DNA of 64,000 nucleotides. Source: Crateriforma spongiae (GTDB lineage Bacteria > Planctomycetota > Planctomycetia > Pirellulales > Pirellulaceae). Under the pieces are notes generated by a model that saw only the letters and a list, made by a program, of their open reading frames with translations, was not told the origin of the DNA and searched no databases. Every line of letters starts with the position of its first letter. The stretch's first letter is position 1. Position numbers and translations under genes: made by a program. Below, in pieces: positions 26,401-33,989 of the stretch. Where the stretch lies: NCBI RefSeq assembly GCF_012290005.1, contig NZ_JAAXMS010000010.1, positions 62,001-126,000 on the forward strand, given 5' to 3'.

Positions 26401-28386
26401 TTATCGGCTGGCTCCCTGACGCATCGTTGCCGCGGGATCGGGCCGGCGCGGCTTGGTGTTCTTGGCGGTCTGTTTGGTCGCTTCCAACAGTTCGCTCAAC
26501 TTTTCAACGATACGGTCGGCCGCGTCGTTCGCTTGGGCGGCAGAGTCAACCCGCGCAACATTGCCAAACAGTGGAATGGATGTCGCAAGCGTTCGTTCAA
26601 ACTGTCCTGACTGACCGGCAGCCGACAACAGTTCCCGCGTCAACAGTTTTTGTTGCTGGGGTGTCACGTCCCCGGATCCAACCAACTGACCGGTTGCCGT
26701 TCGGATGAAGTTTGCCGTTGCGTCACGACTCAACACCGCGTTCGGATCTTCGCCGCGTTGCTCACGCAACTGATTGACCGCCAGCAGCGTCGCGCTTACT
26801 TCGTTCGTTTGTCCACCGTATTGATCGAATGCGAAACCAAGATCGCGGCGAAAGTTCGCCAGCGGATCGGATGCAATGGTGGGGATGATCGACTGCGATA
26901 ATTCCGACGCCCCGACACCTGCAAAGGCATCGCTGGCCAGCTCCGCAGCGGCGACCCCGAACCAAGACGCCCCGGCGCTTTCAGCGAATCGGAGTTGATC
27001 GTTCACGCCGGCTTGGCGGTTGCCTTCGCTCGCTCCCCGTAGTTCCTCCCGGACGACTTGAAGCTCGTTTTTTGATTGGGCTTCGCGAAGGACCGCGGCC
27101 AGTCGTTCGTCGCTACCGGTGATCGCCCGACCAAGCCCCGTCGGACTCTCTGCCGTGCCGGTTTTTTGAATCGCTTGTTGGACTTGTTTCTGAATCTGTT
27201 CAATGCGATCCACTTGCCGGGTCAGGACTCCGTAGACGACGTTCAGTTCGTCGGAGTTTCCGAGAAATTCACGGCGTTGATCTTCGGTGAATGATTGCAG
27301 TAGCCGGACGGCTTCAAGAATGCCGCGACCTTGCAAGCTTTCCCGGTCGTCGCCGCCTTGGTCCAGACTGACCTTGGTCGCGAATGCTTTGATACGGTCG
27401 GCGGCGGTGTCGCCCGATTTAAAACTTGATGCCAGGACCGCAAGCGTTGCGATCGTTTCGTCGGTACTGGCACCGGCCAACGCCGCCCCTTCGCTCGCGC
27501 CGGGTAGGCCGCGGGCGACTTCCTCAAACGCAAGCTTCGATTGACCGGCCCCGGCCAGCGTTGCGTTGATCGCTTGCTCTGGTGTCAGTTCACCGCCAAA
27601 CAGCGTCGGGACTTGGCCCGCAACAACGGCTTGGGCTTCGACCGACAACTGTTGTTGATTCGCCCCGATGAAGTCGATCGACCCTTCAAAACCCTCCGAG
27701 CGCGCCGCAAAGACCAGATTGCGGGCTTCGTTTCGGTCGACTCCGTATTGGGTTGCCAGCCTATCCGCTGCCTCTCGCAAGCCTTGGAAGTCTTCGCGGC
27801 TTGTGGCGACTTGTAGCAACCGACGTTCACCGTCGGCGGAACCTTTCAGCCCGTCGAAAATCTCTTTGTTGGTTTCCAGGACCTTTCGCTGGACTTCCAA
27901 AACCTTTTGGATCGCACCTTCCACGCCTTGGCCGCCCAGCCACGCGCCGGCAATCGCCCGGATTTGATCGCGGGCCGTGTCGCTGAAACGACGGATCGAC
28001 GCTTCGCCCCTCTCCGCCGACTGTTCAACACCTTGCCCCAGCGTTCTCGCTGCCTTCGCAGCCGCCGGGTCAATCTTCTCGATTTCGTCCAGGATTTCGC
28101 CGATCGACCGATAGCCCGCTTTGCCGGCTTCTTGGAAGTGCTTTTTCAGTGACCGCCCCATTTCCGGTGACGTTCGCTGCACTTCACGCAACAAACCTTT
28201 CAACTGGTCGTCGCTCGACTTGGCGAAGCGGTCGAACCCCTTTTTCATTTCGTCGCCAATGTCGCCGCCGGCCTCTGCGACCTTGGCCAGTTGGGTCGCG
28301 TGTTCGCGTTCCTTGGCGATGATCTTATCGAGGGACCTCAGTAGGGCCGCTTCGTCGCCGGTCAGTTCCACCACCGTTGTTGCCAT
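26401..28386 (-). CDS. Tape-measure-like long helical protein
   Basis: 661 residues from the ATG at 28386; a further 59 codons upstream look non-coding. The chain is mostly helical with heptad-like stretches ('AALLRSLDKIIAKEREHATQLAKVAEAGGDIGDEMKKGFDRF', 'VLEVQRKVLETNKEIFDGL'). It has an Ala/Gly-rich middle and ends 'RIVEKLSELLEATKQTAKNTKPRRPDPAATMRQ'. This pattern resembles phage tail tape-measure proteins (TP901/lambda H type), which set tail length and help DNA injection. No other tail, head or terminase genes are present, so its role on this element is open. A membrane-associated or secreted structure is an alternative. Confidence 0.6.
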   Translation of the reverse strand: MATTVVELTGDEAALLRSLDKIIAKEREHATQLAKVAEAGGDIGDEMKKGFDRFAKSSDDQLKGLLREVQRTSPEMGRSLKKHFQEAGKAGYRSIGEILDEIEKIDPAAAKAARTLGQGVEQSAERGEASIRRFSDTARDQIRAIAGAWLGGQGVEGAIQKVLEVQRKVLETNKEIFDGLKGSADGERRLLQVATSREDFQGLREAADRLATQYGVDRNEARNLVFAARSEGFEGSIDFIGANQQQLSVEAQAVVAGQVPTLFGGELTPEQAINATLAGAGQSKLAFEEVARGLPGASEGAALAGASTDETIATLAVLASSFKSGDTAADRIKAFATKVSLDQGGDDRESLQGRGILEAVRLLQSFTEDQRREFLGNSDELNVVYGVLTRQVDRIEQIQKQVQQAIQKTGTAESPTGLGRAITGSDERLAAVLREAQSKNELQVVREELRGASEGNRQAGVNDQLRFAESAGASWFGVAAAELASDAFAGVGASELSQSIIPTIASDPLANFRRDLGFAFDQYGGQTNEVSATLLAVNQLREQRGEDPNAVLSRDATANFIRTATGQLVGSGDVTPQQQKLLTRELLSAAGQSGQFERTLATSIPLFGNVARVDSAAQANDAADRIVEKLSELLEATKQTAKNTKPRRPDPAATMRQGASR

Positions 28387-28453
28387 CACATTGCCTTTTC
28401 GTTTGGGTCGAAAAGGTGCAACGTATTGCAACAGCTTGCATCGTTCCGGGCTG

Positions 28454-28912
28454 CTACTGTTCGCCGGCGTCGTCGTCCGGTCGCTGCGCCGCTTCGTTCG
28501 ATCGTTGGCGGTTTTCGATGAACCATCGCGGCAGTCGGGCGCGTTCGGTTCGCTCCGGTGCATCCCGTTGCGTCGGTCGTTCCCACAGGTCAGCCAGCAG
28601 GCCGGCGAACACCTTGGCGTCGTCCCCTTGGTCTGGTGACGGGGCCAACATCAGACGGCCGGCTTGGATGTCGTGACAGGCCGCGCGGATCTCATCAGGC
28701 GACGGCAGATAGTCGGGACCGCCGACGGGTAGATCGTCGCCCAGGTACCGGGTGAACGATGCCGGAATGCCGACCACTTCGGCGGCGGCCTCAGGCGACC
28801 ATCCACGCACCCGGATGAAAAACGCGGCCTCTCGGACTTGTTCGGCGAAGAACGGCCCATCGTCGGCCAGGATCGCCGACGGTGTTTTGGTGGGTGTGAC
28901 GTCAGCGACCAT
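28454..28912 (-). CDS. Hypothetical protein of the element
   Basis: 152 residues from the ATG at 28912. The N-terminal half looks like a helix-turn-helix or small helical domain ('FFAEQVREAAFFIRVRGWSPEAAAEVVGIPASFTRYLGDDL'), followed by 'YLPSPDEIRAACHDIQAGR', a pattern common in short planctomycete phage-like proteins. The C-terminal end is charged and likely disordered. First gene of the rightmost leftward operon, upstream of the tape-measure-like gene. Function unknown. Confidence 0.6.
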   Translation of the reverse strand: MVADVTPTKTPSAILADDGPFFAEQVREAAFFIRVRGWSPEAAAEVVGIPASFTRYLGDDLPVGGPDYLPSPDEIRAACHDIQAGRLMLAPSPDQGDDAKVFAGLLADLWERPTQRDAPERTERARLPRWFIENRQRSNEAAQRPDDDAGEQ

Positions 28913-29164
28913 CGTTTCGATTCCCTGAACGGTACGAGCAAAGCATTAACCAGCGGCTAATATGCGACACTTTTGTCGTGTTTTGAAAGTCGCTTGCGCA
29001 AAAAATCGCGTCGATAATCGAACGACGTTCCGCCGGCGTCCCCATGGCGAAGGACCCAAAGGCATCGACCGGCGGCGTCACGTCCCGCGTGAAGCCCTCT
29101 CCGACACGCTCACAGCCGTTTGCGGCCCAACCCGAACAGGACAGCGGGTTCGTCGCCGATCGCT
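28913..29164. other. Gene-poor stretch near the right end of the element
   Basis: It must contain the promoter of the leftward operon starting at 28912, but no convincing -35/-10 pair was seen. A small inverted repeat, CGACA-CTTT-TGTCG, lies at about 28970-28983. A rightward open frame from 29044 is Arg/Pro-rich and looks like a shadow. Confidence 0.4.
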
Positions 29165-29371
29165 TCAGCGAGCCCCACAGCGGCCCAGACGGCGGGCAGC
29201 CTCGATCAGTTCGCCGCGTTGCTGGTCGTCGAGCGTGTTCCAAAGCTCGATCAGTTCATCAAGCCCCGGGTCCGATTGGTCCACAGGCTGGTCCACAGCC
29301 GAACCCGGACCGGCGAATTGTGCGTTTTTCCCCGTATTTCCGGGGTCATTCGCGACGGGGTTCTGTTCCCT
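29165..29371 (-). other. Alternative C-terminal coding segment of the integrase, used only in the excised circle
   Basis: Leftward from attR the minus strand reads in the same frame as the integrase across the common att core ('WAMR'). It continues for 68 codons and ends at a stop at 29165. It encodes 'EQNPVANDPGNTGKN', then 'VDQPVDQ', then an amphipathic helical end ('LDELIELWNTLDDQQRGELI', 'EAARRLGRCGAR'). In the circle the integrase would therefore be 524 instead of 473 residues. 'VDQPVDQ' also occurs in the integrase upstream of att, within a shared 21-base stretch, indicating a duplication. Confidence 0.65.
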
Positions 29372-29380
29372 CATCGCCCA
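29357..29380. repeat. attR: right boundary of the element
   Basis: GGGGTTC, then three differing bases, then the 14-mer TCCCTCATCGCCCA shared with the tRNA-Val 3' end. A GC-rich hairpin CCCCGTATTTCCGGGG (29330-29345) lies 11 bases inside the element, and the displaced tRNA terminator follows outside it. Confidence 0.85.
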
Positions 29381-29390
29381 TTGAAAGGAA

Positions 29391-29413
29391 GCCCGCAACA
29401 AGCGGGCTTTTTT
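29391..29413 (+). terminator. Rho-independent terminator, originally of tRNA-Val
   Basis: GCCCGC-AACAA-GCGGGC followed by TTTTTT. Located 10 bases after attR, exactly where the region downstream of tRNA-Val must have been before insertion. Insertion has moved it 13.4 kb away from the tRNA. Confidence 0.85.
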
Positions 29414-29506
29414 CGTGCGCCGTCGGTTCTCTCGCTGAACAATCGCCGCAGTCTTCTCCCGTTTCCCGGTGCCAGGCACCACGATGGAAACCACCCTGCC
29501 GAAACG

Positions 29507-30003
29507 CGGGCGACTGACCAACGCCCCACACCAACGCATACCGGCTCGCGAGGCAGACAGTCGCCGACTTTTCCAAAGTCGGTCCCCTCCCCAACAGAGA
29601 TTCGCAATGCAGATCCCCGCGTCGGAGACACGGGCGACTGACCAAAGCCCCACACCAACGCATGCCGGCTCGCGAGGCAGACAGTCGCCGACTTTTCCAA
29701 AGTCGGTCCCCTCCCTAAACTGAAATTTGCGAAGCAGATTCCCGCGTCGGAGACACGGGCGACTGACCACCGCCCCACACCAACGCATGCCGGCTCGCGA
29801 GACAGACAGTCGCCGACTTTTCCAAAGTCGGTCCCCTCCCCAACAGAGATTCGCAATGCAGATTCCCGCGTCGGAGACACGGGCGACTGACCACCGCCCC
29901 ACACCTACGCATGCCGGCTCGCGAGGCAGACAGTCGCCGACTTTTCCAAAGTCGGTCCCCTCCCCAACAGAGATTCGCAATGCAGATTCCCGCGTCAGAG
30001 ACG
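29507..30003. repeat. Four tandem copies of a 124-bp REP-like unit
   Basis: Copies start at 29507, 29631, 29756 and 29880, about 124-125 bases each, with only scattered differences. Each holds the perfect hairpin CCGACTTT-TCC-AAAGTCGG (first at 29564-29582) and a second near-palindrome CCGCGTC-GGA-GACACGG at the unit junction. The array ends about 40 bases before the RAYT gene. The hairpins resemble REP/BIME sequences mobilised by RAYT proteins. Confidence 0.85.
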
Positions 30004-30044
30004 CGAGCGACAGATAACGAGAGTGAAGATTACACAAGTGACGG

Positions 30045-30725
30045 ATGACCGATCCCGAGAGCTTCGATGAGATCGGCCACGTCCTTGACCGCGACGCGGA
30101 CATTGAAATCTCAACGCATGCTCGGCCGCACTGGGCACAAACAGGCACGATCACCTTCATCACTCTTCGACTGATCGATTCCATTCCCAAAGAAGTCATC
30201 ACGCGATGGGATCAGTTGCGGTGCGAGTTCATTGCCCGAATCTTGCCCGAACCCACCGATAATTGGCATGCCGACCGCGATCGCCTGCCCGACGCCGATC
30301 GCAAAGCTTTCGACAAACAGTTCAAACGTCTTCGCGAAGACACACTCGACTCCTGTCTTGGCCGATGTCCCTTGCGGGATCCCATCGCCGCTCAAATCGT
30401 GCTCGACGCCCTGAAATTCTTCGATGGAGATCGCTATCTGCTGGGCGACACCATCATCATGCCCAATCATGTGCACTTGCTGGTGGTGTTCCGTGATGCC
30501 AATACCATGCGCAAGCAATGCACGTCTTGGATGCGATACACCGCCCGGCGAATCAACGACCACCTCGGTCGGCAAGGTCATCTTTGGCAGAGCGAACCCT
30601 TTGATCATCTCGTCCGCAATGAGAAGCAGCTCGAGTACCTTCGTGACTACATCAAAGACAACCCGGTCAAAGCGAATCTCGCACAAGGCGAGTTCCTCTA
30701 CCGCCGATCCGATCGAGCATTCTAA
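30045..30725 (+). CDS. REP-associated tyrosine transposase (RAYT, Y1_Tnp/HUH family)
   Basis: 226 residues from the ATG at 30045. The HUH motif is in 'IIMPNHVHLLVVF', and the catalytic Tyr is in 'YLRDYIKDNPVKANL'; 'GHLWQSEPFDHLVRNEKQ' is the typical intervening segment. RAYTs are single-copy, chromosomally resident relatives of IS200/IS605 transposases that nick and mobilise REP hairpins. Here REP-like hairpins flank the gene on both sides. The N-terminus 'ISTHARPHWAQTGTITFITLRLIDSIP' is standard. All key residues appear present, so the enzyme may be active. Confidence 0.9.
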   Translation: MTDPESFDEIGHVLDRDADIEISTHARPHWAQTGTITFITLRLIDSIPKEVITRWDQLRCEFIARILPEPTDNWHADRDRLPDADRKAFDKQFKRLREDTLDSCLGRCPLRDPIAAQIVLDALKFFDGDRYLLGDTIIMPNHVHLLVVFRDANTMRKQCTSWMRYTARRINDHLGRQGHLWQSEPFDHLVRNEKQLEYLRDYIKDNPVKANLAQGEFLYRRSDRAF

Positions 30726-30732
30726 ACCGTCG

Positions 30733-30780
30733 CCGACGTTTCCAACGTCGGTACCCTGGATCCCCGCGTCGGAGACGCGG
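30733..30780. repeat. REP-like hairpin pair downstream of the RAYT gene
   Basis: CCGACGTT-TCC-AACGTCGG (30733-30751) and CCGCGTC-GGA-GACGCGG (30764-30780) are both perfect. They have the same loops and order as the hairpins in the 124-bp repeats upstream, with compensating changes in the stems (CTTT/AAAG versus CGTT/AACG). Confidence 0.8.
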
Positions 30781-31335
30781 TCGACGCTCCACACCGACCC
30801 AACCGTGGCAGCCCCCTTTGTCGCCTTGTCAATCCTCCATGTTCGTGACCAGCTTCGACAAATCGTGATCAACGGGCGCCTGAAGCTGGCTCGAAATCTG
30901 ATACTAGTTGCAGCGGCTCGCCAATATTCAACGGAAGTGGTACGCAGAGAGTAGGTGGCACGATCCGATTTCCCCTCTTCACGCTTGCCCCTTCCACATC
31001 GGTCCGATTCCATGCCCTGCGCTACAGCTGCATCCTTGTGCCGGCGGCCCATTCCACGGCGAATCCCGCGTGGCCACGTTGAATGGCGAACCGGCGACGG
31101 TCACGGACTCGCGATGAACGCCTCTCGGGTGCGTGCATTTGTCCGAGGGGAAGTCGCCGAAGCCGAAAGCGAGCGTCCCAAAGACGCGCCCCCCCTTGGG
31201 CAAGCTCACGTCATGTTTTTCGAAGGACGCGTCACATGACGATTCTGACACAGAAGTTTCGAGATGCGACCGGAAATCGAAACTACGGCGTAGGATTTCG
31301 CGAAATAAGGAACTAGCGTCATCTTCTCCGATGAC
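30781..31335. other. Degraded or non-coding stretch after the RAYT
   Basis: About 550 bases with short overlapping open frames in several phases and no recognisable product. Composition shifts along it and is locally AT-richer. It probably contains remnants of lost genes, including the N-terminal part of the HEPN-like fragment that follows. Confidence 0.4.
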
Positions 31336-31797
31336 ATGCTCGTGACGCTCGCATCAAAGTGTCGCGACCCCAAGATCGAGGAGCTATTGAAATTTGCGGA
31401 ACCCCCACTTCTGCGATACCGCTTGTACGACGCGTGGAAACTCTTTCACGCCCCCAAACAACTTCGGACCCGCTTGGAAAAGTCAAAGCAGCGTTTGCAA
31501 CGGCAAGTGGCGAGGATTTATCGAGCCCGCAATCTGTTAGTCCATGAAGGCCGCGAAGTCCCACACATCGTTCCGCTGCTTGACAACCTTCAGAACTTTC
31601 TGTCGATGTTGGTTCAGCGATTGATCCATGAGACGAAGCGAAACAAGACAAACGACTGGGGCGTGCGTCACTGCATCGAATACTGGAATGGCCGCATGAA
31701 CCATACTCTTGACGGACTGAAAGAAGATCCGGCCAGTCTGACAACTCGCGATTTCCTCGAAAAAGGAAACCGCATTCACCTGTGGTCGGATAATTAA
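31336..31797 (+). pseudogene. HEPN-like C-terminal fragment, probably truncated
   Basis: 153 residues from an ATG at 31336. The frame runs only ten codons further upstream ('GTSVIFSDD' after a stop) and reads like the inside of a longer protein. The helical core contains 'RIYRARNLLVHEGREVPHIVPLLDNLQNFLSMLVQRLI', in which R-x4-H matches the HEPN RNase motif. HEPN domains occur at the C-terminus of several defence and toxin proteins. Likely the remnant of a larger gene. No antitoxin partner is visible. Confidence 0.5.
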
Positions 31798-31828
31798 ACG
31801 ACAGTTTTTTGTCGACCTCGATTAACCA

Positions 31829-32944
31829 TTACCGACCGGGAATCGCTAGCACCTTCTCGGAAGACCCAAAGCTATGAGCGGCCTGCACGTAGTTGCCCAT
31901 CTTATGATCGAGGAATAAATCAGCCGGCCCAGCAGCATAAAAATTTTCGTCGCCTATGCCGCGAGTACCGTCAAACCGACCTTGCCGTTCCTCTTGCATA
32001 AGAAACGAATCGTATTCTTGTTGGCTCAGGGGCGGAAGTTCCGCAGCGGACTGATAAATGATTTCGTTTGCATCAATCTTCGCGGGTCGCCCACACTGTT
32101 CGCAGTAGGCTGTCGCGATCGCCGGCTCGGTTGTGGCAGATTCCGAGATAGTCAATTTGCTCTCACCGAACGCGTACAGATCGCCCGCGTGCCCATACGT
32201 CCAAATGAATGGGAGAGTCGGCGGTAGACTTGGCACCACGTCACTGCCGTTCACAAACCGGGCGTACCGACGCGACAAGGTTTCATCAATCAATCGAGAC
32301 CCGCCCGAATCCGCGACGCGAGGTTGACCGAACGTGCAAAGCGTGGGACGTAAAGACGAGGACAAAGTCAGGTCGGTCGCACAAATCGTTGCTAATGCCC
32401 CTCCGAGGCTGTGGCCAGTAACCCAAACGTGCTTCGGCGAATACTCTCGAATCGCGGATGCGATCGTCGATCGCATTGCCCTGTAGTTGTCGAGGAACCC
32501 GCTGTGAAAGTAGTGACCACGGTATTCGACCTGACCGGTCTGACAGTTCACCCTCCAATCACTGAAACTCGTCAAATTGGTGCCGCGAAAGCAGATGACC
32601 ATGACGTCGTCCTTGACTGCGATGTAGCCATACATCGTCTCGTAAGGCATTTCAATGAGTTCAGCGAATCCCATGCTGCTCAAGAAGTACCGCGTGATGA
32701 TCGGTTGATCTTCGTAAACCTGATACGCGAATGCTGAAAGCGGCTTTGCGATGTCCCAACGAACACTCGTTCGCGTGTCCCAGTCTTCACGAAAAAGCTC
32801 TAGAACGTTGTTGAACGAGCCAACCCGAGTGCTATCGAGGTTATACCGCTGAACACCTACCAGTGGAGCATTGCCCTGAGCTACCGCCTTAACAGCTGTG
32901 CAAACGGTTGCAGCGGAGAGAACAACGAATAAAAGCGGTCTCAT
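31829..32944 (-). CDS. Exported class 3 lipase (alpha/beta hydrolase)
   Basis: 371 residues from the ATG at 32944. A signal peptide ('MRPLLFVVLSAATVCTAVKAVA') precedes the mature protein. The lipase_3 fold shows 'VMVICFRGTNLTSFSDWRVNCQTG', nucleophile Ser in 'VTGHSLGGALATICA', Asp in 'VNGSDVVPSLPP', and a likely catalytic His in 'LDHKMGNYVQAAHSF'. Predicted to hydrolyse acylglycerols or other esters in the periplasm or outside the cell. Codon use is more AT-rich than in the flanking core genes, suggesting acquisition. Converges with the HEPN-like fragment. Confidence 0.85.
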   Translation of the reverse strand: MRPLLFVVLSAATVCTAVKAVAQGNAPLVGVQRYNLDSTRVGSFNNVLELFREDWDTRTSVRWDIAKPLSAFAYQVYEDQPIITRYFLSSMGFAELIEMPYETMYGYIAVKDDVMVICFRGTNLTSFSDWRVNCQTGQVEYRGHYFHSGFLDNYRAMRSTIASAIREYSPKHVWVTGHSLGGALATICATDLTLSSSLRPTLCTFGQPRVADSGGSRLIDETLSRRYARFVNGSDVVPSLPPTLPFIWTYGHAGDLYAFGESKLTISESATTEPAIATAYCEQCGRPAKIDANEIIYQSAAELPPLSQQEYDSFLMQEERQGRFDGTRGIGDENFYAAGPADLFLDHKMGNYVQAAHSFGSSEKVLAIPGR

Positions 32945-33173
32945 GGAAATCGGCCTTCGCCGTAGAGAAGGAGAGGGAGTTCGACACATTCGATGTGAAA
33001 TCAGGATTTAAGTAACTTTTAAACGAAGCGAGTGACTTGGCGACCATCTTGCCGTGTTTTTCGACGCTTTGATTTACTTCGGCGGGGGTTCGGATATCGA
33101 CCTTCACGACTGCGTTTGGGCTGACAAAGTTTGGATCAAAGGCGGCGGCTCCGATCACATCATCGTTAATCAC
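32889..33173 (-). CDS. Questionable small frame between the lipase and DUF1579 genes
   Basis: A GTG at 33173 opens 94 codons. The first part ('MINDDVIGAAAFDPNFVSPNAVVKVDI' and 'TPAEVNQSVEKHGKMVAKSL') reads like natural protein, but the end overlaps the lipase signal peptide in another frame. The same frame continues 17 codons upstream without a start. It may be a decayed 3' remnant of a gene or a short real one; I cannot tell. Confidence 0.25.
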   Translation of the reverse strand: MINDDVIGAAAFDPNFVSPNAVVKVDIRTPAEVNQSVEKHGKMVAKSLASFKSYLNPDFTSNVSNSLSFSTAKADFHETAFIRCSLRCNRLHSC

Positions 33174-33195
33174 CTCAAGCAGATCTGTGGCTGTC

Positions 33196-33669
33196 TCATC
33201 CGTCCCGCTGTTGGGTACCGTTCATGAAACAGATCCAGTTGCCGTCATCGTCTTGCATCTCACTGGTCATCTGCCAGCAATCCGCGTCAATGATTTTGAT
33301 CGTGTCGCGATACGGACATGTGCCGGAGCCATCAAACTTGGGTCCCTCCGTTTGCAGAACCACCGCATTGCCCGCCTCGCTGCGGTCGCCTTGATACAGC
33401 CAAAGGTTGTCCATCATTGATGCGACGAAAGAACCGACGTAGGCCGACTTTGCGGTGTCATAGCCCAATGCCATGATCGATGACCATTGGTCGTCACCCG
33501 AACCGCCGCTGTACTCACACACCAGCCACAAATTTCCCAGCATCCGACAATCGACGCGGCCGTCGACTTGCATCTTGGATCCATCGGGATTGATGCATTC
33601 GTGATGGAACGTCCATTGCCCGACCAGTTGTTTCAGCCACTGATGCGGTTCGGATGTTTTCTGAGACAT
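33196..33669 (-). CDS. DUF1579 family protein
   Basis: 157 residues from the ATG at 33669. 'HQWLKQLVGQWTFHHECI', 'RMLGNLWLVCEYSGGSG', 'SSIMALGYDTAKSAYVGSFVASMMDNLWLYQG' and 'DTIKIIDADCWQMTSEMQDDDGNWICFM' match DUF1579, a small beta-barrel family common in planctomycetes. No signal peptide, so cytoplasmic. Biochemical function is unknown. Divergent from the sulfatase gene, with a 320-base gap. Confidence 0.8.
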   Translation of the reverse strand: MSQKTSEPHQWLKQLVGQWTFHHECINPDGSKMQVDGRVDCRMLGNLWLVCEYSGGSGDDQWSSIMALGYDTAKSAYVGSFVASMMDNLWLYQGDRSEAGNAVVLQTEGPKFDGSGTCPYRDTIKIIDADCWQMTSEMQDDDGNWICFMNGTQQRDG

Positions 33670-33989
33670 GGCGACGGGAATCCCTCTGACAATGGTTTGA
33701 CGAATCGACCAACATTGGGGCCGTTCGGGACAATAACGATGCTGACTTGTTTTAACCAGTTCTTGCCACGGACGGTGAAATCAAAGCGCAATCGACCACG
33801 ATTGCCGTTCACCCTGCGGAGACGATTGACGGACACCCCACCGCGTCATGGGTGCACACCGAGGTCTGGGACGCGAGTAAACTGATCGGTCGAGTGTTCT
33901 TAGTGGGCCATCCAATCGCACCGGCGCGACACCGGCCCCGTATCCCGCCTTCGCACCGCCGCCTTCCTTCAACGCCGCCGTCCAATCAA
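33670..33989. other. Intergenic region between DUF1579 and the sulfatase
   Basis: 320 bases containing both divergent promoters. No unambiguous -35/-10 pair, hairpin or RNA gene was seen. The sulfatase frame is open into this region, but the segment (33852-33989) looks random. Confidence 0.4.

Noticed and set aside
29044-29517. Rightward 157-codon frame crossing attR
   Set aside because: Arg/Pro/Ser-rich without domain pattern, and it crosses the element boundary, which a real element gene should not.
29507-30003. Repeat array resembling CRISPR
   Set aside because: Units of 124 bases are contiguous, with no spacers of constant length, and no cas genes are nearby. The internal hairpins and the RAYT gene explain it.
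29165-30202. 345-codon leftward open frame across attR and the tandem repeats
   Set aside because: Most of it is the translation of the 124-bp repeats and host flank. Only the part inside the element (29165-29371) has protein-like sequence, and it belongs to the integrase of the excised form.
30111-31052. Leftward 313-codon frame over the RAYT gene
   Set aside because: Antisense shadow; the RAYT on the plus strand has all catalytic motifs.
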